From positions 558,001-622,000 of the forward strand of contig NC_089178.1 in assembly GCF_947507565.1 (NCBI RefSeq): a stretch of 64,000 nucleotides of DNA, given 5' to 3'. Made by a program: the position numbers and the translations under genes. Shown piece after piece: positions 22,112 to 32,834 of this stretch (the first letter of the stretch is position 1; every line of letters begins with the position of its first letter). Origin of the DNA: Oscarella lobularis. Taxonomy: Eukaryota; Porifera; Homoscleromorpha; Homosclerophorida; Oscarellidae. Below the pieces are notes generated by a model, which was given only the letters and a program-made list of their open reading frames with translations, made no database searches and was not told the DNA's origin.

Positions 22112-24677
22112 ATGCCCAGCGGTCTATGCAAGAAGAGCGGCGGCTCACCGATTCCTCTGCGATCGGTTAGAGTCGAGAGCACTGTAATTGGATACACGGC
22201 TCGAGTCCTGTCTCGATTGGAGTACGAAAACGAGGAAACGAACCCAGTCGAAGCCGTTTTCACGTTTCCTCTCGACGAATCGTCGACTGTCGTCGATTTT
22301 ACGGCTCTAATCGACGGAAGAAAGATCGTCGGGATAGTCAAAGAGAAAGAGAAAGCGAAACAAGCGTACGACGATGCAATCGCAAGCGGTCAATCGGCAT
22401 TTCTTATGGAATCGGTCCGTCGCGACATTTTCACAGTGAGTGTCGGTAATCTTCCGCCGAGGAAAAAAGCAACGGTCGAAATAACATTCATCATGGAATT
22501 GCCGACAGAACACGATGGGTAAAGAGTAGATTTAGGAACACAAAAGTCATTCATTTGAATTAATTTTTTTCAGTTCAGTTCGTTTCAATCTTCCATCCGT
22601 TCTAAAACCGCGTTATCACGCAGCGTCATCGAAGCCATCCGAATCGACGAATCCGACGGCAGACGTAACGTATCTACCGGCTTCGGCCATTCCTTACACA
22701 TTCTCCTTTGAAATGAGAATCGAAGCGGACGTCGACGGCGTCACGTCGCCGACTCATCAACTGACGACCGAACATGCTGTAGACGACGACGGGTATAGCG
22801 TGACTTTAGTTCGATTGGCTGAAGAACACAAATTCGACAAAGACGTCGTCGTGAACATCAAGCCAAAGAACACTCACCAACCGCACGCCGTCGTTGAGAT
22901 GGGAGTGAAGGGCGGTGACGCTCTTCTAGCCAATCCAGCAGTGACGCTCAATTACTTTCCTGATTTCAGTACAACAGATGCTGTGAGTGAGCTGATCTTC
23001 GTGATCGATCGAAGTGGAAGCATGAGTGGCAAATATATTACGGCTGCAAAGGAAACGATGATGCTGTTTCTGAAGAGCATTCCCGACGATTGCTATTTCA
23101 ATATCGTGGGATTCGGATCGAGCCACAAGAAGCTGTTCAAAGAGAGCGTTGTTTATAATCAGGGAAATCTAGATAAGGCCGTTCAGCACACAAAAAGCAT
23201 ACGAGCCGATCTCGGCGGAACAGAATTGCTGCCACCTCTCGAAGAGATCTTCAAGATGCCATCTGTGAAAGGTCTTCCAAAGCAGATCTTTGTACTCACA
23301 GACGGGGACGTATCCAATACATACAGTGTCATTGAAGAAGTGAAGAAGAATGCTCACAAAGCTAGGTACTGTCTTTCCAGTGAATGTTCATTTTGAAATA
23401 ATTGCCTTGTTTTTGCAGGTGTTTCTCTGTTGGAATTGGATCCGGCGCTTCAACTGAACTCGTGAAAGGAATAGCCAAAGCTGGTAAAGGCTCAAGTGAA
23501 TTTATTCAAGCTGGCGAACGAATGCAGCCTAAGGTATAAATTCTCACTACGGTATTAATTAGGGTGACACTTCATATTTGGTTTCCTGTAGGTAATGAGA
23601 ATGCTGAAGCGCGCATTGGCTCCATCACTCTCAGATGTTCACATCAGCTGGTCCTTACCTGGGGAAAGCAAAGTCATTCAAACTCCATCAAAAGTTCCTC
23701 CGGTGTTCAGCGGCGATCGTCTAATCATTTATGGCTTTCTCGTTGATCTTCCACAAGTAGGTGACCTAAAAGGCTCCGCGTCACTCAAAGGATACATAGG
23801 AACGGAGAATCTCAAGCTGTCTATCGATTTTGAAGTGAAACCGAGTGGAAGTAGTGGAGGAAAAGCTGTCCACCAGCTTGCAATCAAATCACTGATCAGG
23901 GACGTCGAAAGTGATTTGACTGACAAAGATATTGTAAAGAAGCAACTTGGCAGCGCAGTCAAGTCGGACAAGGATGCAATTGTAAAGCTGAGCACCAGCG
24001 CTAGCGTGATTTGCAGCCACACATCGTTTGTAGCTGTCGATGAAGGAAACGATGAGCCGGTGGCAGGAAGCATGAATCTAAGGCGTATTCCGGTGGCTGA
24101 GGAGGAGGAGGAGGAGGAGGATTATCTATGTTACGGTATAGATGCCAGGAATTACCTGGCTGGAGGATCCGCGTTGAACAGTTTGAGGCTTCGAAGGGCT
24201 GCTGCTGTTTTGGGTGATGATGATGATGAAGATGATAATGATTCAGAGTGGTCTGATGACGATGAAGAGATAGAGATAGAGGAGAAGGGGGAGAAGAAGA
24301 AGGAGCATAAAGCGTTTCAATTGCCTAAGAAGGCGAAAGCGTCACTGGAGAAAACACCCGATGATGCATTTATAACAATTGTGTCATTGCAGCAGGCGTC
24401 AGGTGCGTGGCCGCTTGATGTTGCCGTCGCTCGTCTCGTCAGCAAATCTGTTAAAGATTTGGATGCTCTCTCGCCGTTTGGAAAGGGATCGTCTGCTGTG
24501 TGCAAGAGCATCTGGGCAACGGCCATCGTTCTGGCTTGGCTGGAGGCCACGTGTGCAAGCTCCAAAGACGAATGGGAGCTTATGGCAAACAAGGCTACCA
24601 AGTGGGCAAAGAAGCAGAAGCTCCCTAAACGTACAACGTGGGAAGATTTGATGAAAGCAGCCCAAAAGCTCTTCTAA
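22112..24677 (+). CDS. VWA5A: VWA5A-like protein, array copy 3
   Basis: The ATG at 22112 starts MPSGLCKKSGGSPIPLRSV, the commonest N-terminus of the array. Four exons with introns near 22521, 23367 and 23536. VIT, vWA with MIDAS (DRSGSMSG, GGTELLPPL, LTDGDVS) and the C-terminal module (SLQQASGAWPLDVAVARLVS) are intact. The linker is strongly acidic (runs of Glu near 24100 and DDDDEDDNDSEWSDDDEE near 24220-24270), then basic. Protein length is close to copy 1. The middle region carries the longer loop FLVDLPQVGDLKG shared with copies 2 and 5. It is separated from copy 4 by about 330 bp, which holds a long hairpin at 24776-24841. Confidence 0.85.
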
Positions 24678-24775
24678 TGACAGGCACTGTGCTACAAACT
24701 GATTGATTATTTTAGCTGATTCGCATTTTCAAATCTCTATCGTAGGCAGCATTGTGTAGGCAGTAGACTACTGTT

Positions 24776-24841
24776 ACGTAGGAGTGCTACAACAACTAGA
24801 CTACTGTACACTGTACAGTAGTTGTTGTAGCACTCCTACGT
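24776..24841. repeat. Long imperfect hairpin between VWA5A copies 3 and 4
   Basis: The left arm acgtaggagtgctacaacaa (24776-24795) pairs perfectly with 24822-24841. After a 5-nt bulge (ctaga) a second 9-bp stem, ctactgtac / gtacagtag, closes a 3-nt loop. Together this is a 29-bp stem. No clear target-site duplication was found. It could be a foldback element or a structured RNA in the 3' region of copy 3. Confidence 0.7.
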
Positions 24842-25005
24842 GCATCTGGACGGATAAGGTGGACCGGGGTAAAAAAGTGTTAAAAAATAACTGGCGCCCG
24901 AAAAATATTTAGAAATACTCTTTATCTTATCTGAAGTTGCTTCGTGAAGGAACGCAAAGAACGTCCGGTAGTGCGCAAGTCCCCTGGCAAGTCTCTGAAT
25001 CTCTC

Positions 25006-27677
25006 ATGCCGTGCGGTCTATGCAAGAAGAGCGGCGGCTCTCCGATTCCTCTACGATCGGTTAGAGTCGAGAGCACTGTAATTGGATACACGGCCCGAGT
25101 CGTGTCTCGATTGGAGTACGAAAACGAGGAAGGGAACCCAGTCGAAGCAGTTTTCACGTTTCCTCTCGACGAATCGTCGACTGTCGTCGATTTTACGGCT
25201 CTAATCGGCGGCAGAAAGATCGTCGGGATAGTCAAAGAGAAAGAGGAAGCGAAGCAAGCGTACGACGATGCAATCGCAAGCGGCCAATCAGCTTTTCTTA
25301 TGGAATCGGTCCGTCGCGACATTTTCACGGTGAGCGTCGGTAATCTTCCGCCGAGGAAGAAAGCGACGGTCGAAATAACATTCATCATGGAATTGCCGAC
25401 AGAACACGACGGGTAAAAACAGGCATAGGAATCTGAATAAGAGTTTTTGAATGAATTTTTTCAGATCGGTTTGTTTCAACCTTCCATCTGTTCTAACACC
25501 GCGCTATCACGCAGCGTCATCGAATCCAGCCGAATCGACGAATCCGACAGCAGACGTGACGTATTTACCGGCTTCAGCCATCCCTTACACATTCTCCTTT
25601 GAAATGCGAATTGAAACGGACGTCGACGACGTCACGTCACCGACTCATCAACTGACGACTGAACATGCTGTAGATGACGCTGGGTATAGCGTAACGTTAG
25701 TTCGATTGACGGAAGAACACAAGTTTGACAAAGACGTCGTTGTGAACATCAAGCCAAAGAACGCTCACCAACCGCATGCTGTTGTTGAGATGGGAACGGA
25801 GGGCGGCGTTGCTTTTCTATCCAATTCAGCAGTGACGCTAAACTTCTTTCCCGATTTCAGTACAGCGGATGCAGTTAGTGAGCTGATCTTCGTGATCGAT
25901 CGAAGTGGAAGCATGAGTGGCGAACCCATTGAGGCCGCAAAGGAAACGATGATGTTGTTTCTGAAGAGCATACCCGATGGCTGCTATTTCAATATCGTGG
26001 GATTTGGATCGATCCACGAGAGCCTTTTCAAGAAGAGCGTTGCTTATAATCAGAAAAATCTCAACAAGGCCACGAAGCACACAAAACGTCTTCGGGCTGA
26101 TCTCAACGGAACAGAGTTGCTGCCACCCCTCCAAGAGATCTTCAAGATGCCATCTGTGAAAGGTCTTCCAAAACAGATCTTTGTACTCACAGATGGCGCC
26201 GTATCCAATACATACAGTGTTATTGAAGAAGTGAAGAAGAATGCCCACAAAGCTAGGTACTTTCGTTCTAAGGTTTTATTGATATAATATTTTGGTTTGT
26301 AGGTGTTTTTCGGTTGGGATCGGATCAGGCGCTTCAACTGAACTCGTGAAAGGAATAGCCAAAGCTGGCAAAGGCTCGAGTGAATTCATTCAATCCGGAG
26401 AACGAATGCAGTCCAAGGTGCGCATCATCACTACTGTATGAGAGGATGATTAAAACATTCGTTTTAATTTTGTGTAGGTAATGAAAATGTTGAAACGCGC
26501 ATTGAGTCCTTCTATCTCCGACGTTCGCGTTAGCTGGTCGTTACCTGGAGTCATCCAAACGCCGTCAAAAGTTCCTCCAGTGTTCAGCGGAGATTGTCTG
26601 ATCATTTATGGCTTTCTTCCGCATGCAAAGGAAGTGAAAGGCTCCGCGTCGCTCAACGGATACATAGGAACAGAAACGTTTGGGCTATCCATTGATTTTG
26701 ACGTTAAAGCAAGCGAAAGCGGTAGAGGAAAAGCTGTTCACCAGCTCGCAATCAAATCACTGATCACAGACGTCGACAGCGAGTTGGCTGACAAAGATAT
26801 TGTAAAGAAGAGACTTGGCGGCACAGTCAAGTCAGACAAGGATTTGATTGTAAAGCTGAGCACAAGCGCTAACGTGATCTGCAGCCACACGTCGTTTGTG
26901 GCAATCGACGAAGAAAGCGAAGAGCCAGTGACAGGCAGCATGGAGCTACGTCACATTCCAATAGCTACAGCACGATTCTTTGGCATTGGCGACCGCATGG
27001 CTTTTAATTTTGCCGCTTCTGCTCCTTTTTCTCCTCCTCCAGGACCTCCTCCAGGACCCCCTCCCCCAGGAGGGGGATACTACATCAGGACAGACTTGGT
27101 CGGTGGTCCTCCTCCTCCAGGAGGGGTAGGCCTCTCGTTAAGCGGTCCACCACCTCCTTCCCCAACAATGGGAAGCACATTGGGTGGTGGTCCTCCTTCT
27201 CCAGCAGAAGAAAGCCTCTCATTTGACGGGACTCCTCCTCCTCTAGTATTAAGAGGCCTCTCCAAACTTCGTGGAGCTGCGACAGCGTTGCCTCCAGCAA
27301 CGCGTAAAGCAGTTGGGTTCAGTAATCAAACGGAAATTGGAAGCGGTGACTCGCGTCCCGGCAATGCTTTCTTGACAATTGTGTCATTGCAACAGGCGTC
27401 AGGTGCGTGGCCACTTGACTTTGCCGTGGCTCGTCTTGTCAGCAAATCTGTGAAAGATTTGGATGCTCTCTCGCCGTTTGGAAAGGGCTCGTCTACTGTG
27501 TGCAAGAGCATCTGGGTAACGGCCATCGTTCTGACTTGGCTGGAGGTCACGTGCGCAAGCTTCAAAGACGAATGGGAGCTAATGGCAAACAAGGCTACAA
27601 AGTGGGCTAAGAAGCAGAAGCTCCCGAAGCAAACAACGTGGGAAGATTTGATGAAAGCAGCTCAAAAGCTCTTCTAA
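25006..27677 (+). CDS. VWA5A: VWA5A-like protein, array copy 4
   Basis: Start at the ATG at 25006 (MPCGLCKKSGGSPIPLRSV); an upstream in-frame TTG reading to 24937 is not needed. Four exons with introns near 25415, 26257 and 26418. VIT and vWA with full MIDAS (DRSGSMSG, NGTELLPPL, LTDGAVS) are intact. The middle region (DVRVSWSLPGVIQTPSK, GFLPHAKEVKG) and the Pro/Gly linker (PPPGPPPGPPPPGGG) match copy 1. The C-terminal module (ARLVSKSVKDLDALSPFGKG) and tail LMKAAQKLF match copy 3. The gene is therefore a mosaic of the two subtypes in the array. Cytosolic location is inferred from the lack of a signal peptide. Confidence 0.85.
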
Positions 27678-27811
27678 TGACAAACTGCTCATGACAGGCA
27701 CTGCGCTGCAAATTGCAAGCTAATTCTTTGTTTTGCTTAGATCTCATTCTGTGTGTGTAGGCCGTATCTGACGTGACAGGATGTTGCACTGCGCAAGCCT
27801 CTGAACCTCTC

Positions 27812-30358
27812 ATGATGTGCGGTCTATGCAAGAAGAGCGGCGGCTCTCCGATTCCTCTGCGATCGGTTAGAGTCGAGAGCACTGTAATTGGATACACGGC
27901 TCGAGTCGTCTCTCGATTGGAGTACGAAAACGAGGAAGGGAACCCAGTTGAAGCCGTTTTTACGTTTCCTCTCGACGAATCGTCGACTGTCGTCGATTTC
28001 ACGGCTCTAATCGACGACAGAAAGATCGTCGGGATAATCAAAGAGAAAGAAGAAGCGAAGCAAGCGTATGACGATGGCAATCGCAAGCGGTCAATCGGCT
28101 TTTCTTATGGAATCGGTCCGTCACGACATTTTCACGGTGAGCGTCGGAAATCTTCCACCGAAGAAGAAAGCGACGGTCGAGATAACGTTCATAATGGAAT
28201 TGCCGACAGAACACGACGGGTAGAAAAGATATTTATAAAGTCGATGATTTAATTAATTAAATTTGTTTGTTCAGTTCGGTTCGTTTCAATCTTCCATCCG
28301 TTCTAACACCGCGTTATCACGCAGCGTCATCGAAGCCAGCCGAATCGACGAATCCGACGACGGGCGTGACGTATCTGCCGGCTTCAGCGATTCCTTACAC
28401 ATTCTCCTTTGAAATGAGAATTGAAGCCGATGTCGACGGCGTCACGTCGCCGACTCATCAACTGACGACTGAACATGCTGTAGACGACGCTGGGTATAGC
28501 GTAACGCTAGTTCGATTGGCTGAAGAACACAGATTCAACAAAGACGTGGTTGTGACCATCAAGCCAAAGAACGCTCACCAACCGCATGCTGTTGTTGAGA
28601 TGGGAGCGGAGGGCGGCGTCGCTCTTCTGTCTGATCCAGCAGTGACGCTGAACTACTTTCCTGATTTCAGTACAACGGATGCAGTGAGCGAACTGATCTT
28701 CGTTATAGATCGAAGTGGTAGCATGAGTGGCGGCTACATTGAGGCTGCCAAAGAAACGATGATGTTGTTTCTGAAGAGCATACCCGACGATTGCTATTTC
28801 AATATCGTGGGATTCGGATCGAGCCACGAGAAGCTGTTTAAAGAGAGCGTTGCCTATAATCAGGGCAATCTAGACAAGGCGATGCAGCACACGAAAAGTC
28901 TTCACGCTAATCTCGGCGGAACAGTATTGCTACCACCCCTCCAAGAGATCTTCAAGATGCCATCTGTGAAAGGTCTTCCAAAGCAGATCTTTGTACTCAC
29001 AGATGGGGCCGTATCCAATACATACAGTGTGATAGAAGAAGTAAAGAAGAATGCTCACAAAGCCAGGTAAGCTGTAATGACTTTGGAGTGATGATGTTAG
29101 ATGACAAATTCGGTGCTATAGGTGTTTCTCTGTTGGAATTGGATCAGGCGCTTCAACTGAACTTGTGAAAGGAATAGCCATAGCTGGTAAAGGCTCAAGT
29201 GAATTCATTCAATCAGGAGAACGAATGCAGCCCAAGGTGTGAATTGTCATTATAAACAAGGGGATGAGATGACTTCATGTCTTTTTTGTATAGGTTATGA
29301 GAATGCTAAAGCGTGCTTTGGCTCCGTCAGTTTCCGACGTTCACATCAACTGGTCCTTACCCGGGGAAAGCAAACTCGTTCAAACTCCGTCAAAAGTTCC
29401 TCCGGTGTTTAGCGGAGATCGTCTCATCATTTATGGCTTTCTCATTGACCTTCCACGAGTAGGTGACCTAAAAGGCTCCGCGTCACTCAAAGGGTACATA
29501 GGAACGGAGAATCTTGAGCTGTCTATTGATTTTGAAGTGAAACCGAGTGGAAGTAGTGGAGGAAAAGCTGTTCACCAGCTCGCAATCAAATCACTGATCA
29601 AAGACATCGAAAGCGATTTGATTGACAAAAATTTTGTAAAGAAGCAACTTGGCAGCGCAGTCAAGTCGGACAAGAAGGCCATCGTAAAGCTGAGCACCAG
29701 CGCTAGCGTGATTTGCAGCCACACATCGTTTGTAGCGGTTAACAAAGAAAATGAAGAGCCAGTGACGGGCAGCATGGAGTTGAGACAGATTCCGATGGTC
29801 ATGGCAGAGCAGAGTGCGACTTTATGTATGTCAATGGGTCCTCTGAAAAAGTTTAAGAAAAAAGGTGCTCCTATGATGCGTGGTCTACCTATGGGTAGTG
29901 CTCGTGGTGGTGCTCGCCTTAAAAAAGCATGTGCTTCAAGTCCTAGTTCAAGATCTTTTTCGAATTTTGATGCTGAGGCTGACGCAGCAGATGAGCGTGT
30001 TTTTGAGGGCGCATCACGGCAGAAGATGCCTGATGCCGATGACATGTTCCTAAAAATTGTGTCATTGCAAGAAGCGTCAGGTGCGTGGCCACTTGATTCA
30101 GTCGTCGCTCGTCTCCTTAAGAAATCCGCTACTAAAGATCTGGACGCCCTCTCGCCGTTCGGAAAGGATTCGTCCACCGTTTGCAAGAGTATGTGGGCAA
30201 CAGCCGTAGTTCTGGCTTGGCTTGAAGCCAAGTGTGCAGGCTCTAAAGACGAATGGGAGCTGATGGCAAACAAGGCTATCAAATGGGCAAAGAAGCAGAC
30301 ATTCCCCGAAGAAATAACGTGGGAAAATCTGATGGACGCTGCTAAAAAGCTCGTCTAA
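27812..30358 (+). pseudogene. VWA5A: VWA5A-like protein, array copy 5, with +1 frameshift in VIT exon
   Basis: Same plan as copies 1-4, but one extra G at 28076/28077 (gacgatggcaat where the others have gacgatgcaat) shifts the frame about 90 codons into the VIT exon, so the reading leaves the family sequence after KQAYDD. Everything downstream is clean: exon 2 from about 28275 with MIDAS (DRSGSMSG, GGTVLLPPL, LTDGAVS), exon 3 and exon 4 (29297-30358) with an intact C-terminal module. The linker is basic and Ser-rich (FKKKGAPMMRG, then ASSPSSRSF). The lack of other lesions means either a very recent pseudogene, a sequencing error, or use of a later start that skips VIT. The tail LMDAAKKLV is family-like. 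Confidence 0.75.
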
Positions 30359-31042
30359 TGACTCGCACTGCGCTTCACACTCTCAAGCTGCTGCGCTGAT
30401 TTTTTGCTGTGCTGAACGCTTTCTACGTTTGTGGCTTAAAAAAAGCGAGAAAATTTCTATGTTTTTGTCTTTCTAGTTTTTTCTATTTGGTTTGCGACAA
30501 CACTTGGCCGGAAATTCGGAAGCAGTCCTGAAGAAAAGATATGCTATAAAGTAATGCAGAGAAGCACTCTCTTACTAACCTCTCTTTCTTGACACTCTTA
30601 TCGTCTTGACTATTTTTCTATGCATTTTCTCACAGACGCCTATTGACAGCACAAAAAAATCGACGTCAAAGAAAGAGAGCAAAACCGGTACCTGTCTGTC
30701 TTCGCCCTAAAATCAATCCCTGAGGCGACAAGAATTGTCTTAGTAACAAGACGTCCTAAACAAGGTATGTTAATAGGTAAACTACTGGAACACTAATTTC
30801 ATGCCTTGTAGCCAAATTTTTCCAGTCCATTTCTGCACAGAGGACATCCTGGTAAAGTAGCTTTTTCTGTCAAAGCACTGGAGAACTAAAGAGCTTGTAA
30901 GCAATTGTAAATCGATGCATTTCGACTGCAAGTACCTGTCTGTGAGCAGAAGAAGCGCTGAAGTATCTCCGAACGACGGAGAACCAAGTTCTCCAACCGT
31001 TCATTGCTTTCAACAGAGTCCGGGACATCGACACAAATCACG
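30359..31042. other. Intergenic, VWA5A copy 5 to MRPL16
   Basis: Probably the 3' UTR of copy 5 and the promoter/5' UTR of MRPL16. A minus-strand frame at 30886-31134 has no recognisable domain and overlaps MRPL16 exon 1. I see no RNA gene or repeat here. Confidence 0.5.
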
Positions 31043-31698
31043 ATGTTTTTTTCGTCGTTTTCGGAGCTTTCCCTCCTTGCCAGAGGCCTTCGCAGTCCAC
31101 TAAAGCCTTCTCTTCTGCTGGTAAATACCAACAATGCTTAGTCTGTCGTCATTTTAGGCATCGATCGTCGTTTTAGTTTCGTTCGCCAATTTCTTCCGCA
31201 CGGGATCCTCGACTGGAAGCGAAGAAACCGGAAAAGAAAACAATTCCAAGCGCCCGAATGCGCGGAAGTCACGCGCTCGCAACGCGAGAGCCGGGCGTCG
31301 TCAAAGCGTGCCAAATCAAAGCAGCGCGCCTATCGATTCTCCGCTCGCTCTCGCGCAAAGGCAAAGTATTGATTCGCATTTTCCCGAGCCTACCGGTAAC
31401 GAAAAAATCGGTCGGCGTTCGAATGGGAAAGGGCAAAGGTCCCGTATCGCACTGGGTATCCTACGTCGAACCGGGACAGCTCCTCTTCGAAGTGGACGAC
31501 ATCCCGGAAGCGCTCGCTCAACAGGCGCTTAGTAGAGCCGCATTCAAATTTGGACTTAGAACAAAGATTATTAAACGAGACGATAGTTGGGTTCCGTCGT
31601 GGGATAGCGTCAGTTTGCCCGGTGGCAGGACTAAGCCTAAGCCCATGTTCTGGGCTAAAAAGCATCTTAGGGAAGGCAAGCTAGACACTCGGTCATAG
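31043..31698 (+). CDS. MRPL16: Mitochondrial large ribosomal subunit protein uL16m
   Basis: Two exons, 31043-31120 and 31177-31698, give about 199 residues. Exon 1 is an Arg/Ser/Leu-rich presequence without acidic residues except one Glu (MFFSSFSELSLLARGLRSPL), as expected of a mitochondrial targeting signal. The second exon carries the uL16 core: ALATREPGVVKACQIKAAR, KGKVLIRIFPSLPVTKKSVG, RMGKGKG, HWVSYVEPGQLLFEVD and QQALSRAAFKFGLRTKII. RMGKGKG is the family signature near the peptidyl transferase centre and tRNA elbow. The core looks closer to bacterial L16 than to the divergent vertebrate protein. A nearby in-frame alternative acceptor would break the frame, so the second AG (31176) is chosen. 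Nuclear-encoded; the product acts in the mitochondrial ribosome. Confidence 0.9.
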
Positions 31699-32834
31699 TG
31701 TGTTGTCTATTGATAGCAGCGTCTTTCTATGCCGACTTTATTTATTATTTTCTGTGGTGCTTTGGGAGAACGACATTCGCGTGCCGAGAGTTATTCTTGG
31801 GCTTGGGTACAGTATTGTTGATTGATAGTATCGCTTGGATAGAACGAAGCGATGGTATTGTCAGGCAAGTTCTAGTTCTCCTCTCCAGAGCGGCTCACGT
31901 TTGCCTTATGTAAAGCAGTGCAGCTTGCCCTAGCCGTTCACACAGCTGCACGAACAGATGTAGTGTGGTGTAAAAGAGAAGCACGGCCCAGTAGCCTTGC
32001 TTAGAGAGGTTAAACGAAGCTGTTTATAGACTGAGTGCCTCTTTCTCACCGGTGGGGATACGTGTAGTTTAGGGTACTTGGACCGCGGTACATTTACGCA
32101 AATTTCCTTCTGGGAACAGGTCATCCTACGGTCTTAGGAAGTTTCCTCTCCCCCTTTCCACCTGTACAGTACAATGAGAACCTTTGTGCATAGTTTATTG
32201 GTTTTGAACCTTTTTCAGGCTCCTTACCTTCACTAGACATCTAATGGATTGCGTCACAACAGTTAGCCGAGACTTTCCCTCCCTATCAACTGTTACTTCC
32301 TCCTTTGGAGACGAACTTATGCAAATTTCTGAAACTTAAGCGGGGGCTGACTCGTGGAAGTAGCCATTATCGCATGGGAAAAGGTGTCCACAGAATCCCA
32401 GTAGTCTGGTCGGTGGGTGGGCCTATAGTGTGCACAGCGGCCCAGTGGCCGGATCTGTTTTTTGGAAACTGTAAAATCGTGCCGAAACGAAACAGAAGAC
32501 CGCTCGCCCAGCATTAGCTTTCGGCGAGGAAGTAGGCGGTTTTCGGAAGCGGAATAGGGAGGGGCAGTGTGTGCATTCCAATCGTTGAACAGACATGTGT
32601 ATGTTGTTTCGTTGAAACGACGCGACCAATTCGATTAGCGTTAGCGAATGAGAAACGACGACGTCACGCAAGTAGGCGCGGTCTGTTTTGCAATACATAA
32701 TTCTGGAGTCCTGCCTACGCTCGTCTCATTTGCGTGCGTAAGTACTTCGCGTTCGGAGTTGGTCACGATCAGCTCATCTGTCGAACACCTACAACCTGTC
32801 CACTCGCTTTCGACGAGCGCGCGAGCGGGCCGTC
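31699..32834. other. Intergenic, MRPL16 to M8/EGF/LamG gene
   Basis: No ORF here shows a recognisable domain or a splice-consistent extension. No tRNA-like or snRNA-like box was recognised. The last 200 bases (cg-rich) are probably the promoter and 5' UTR of the next gene. Confidence 0.5.

Noticed and set aside
30886-31134. Minus-strand ORF of 82 residues
   Set aside because: Overlaps the MRPL16 presequence exon, has no domain and no splice-consistent extension.
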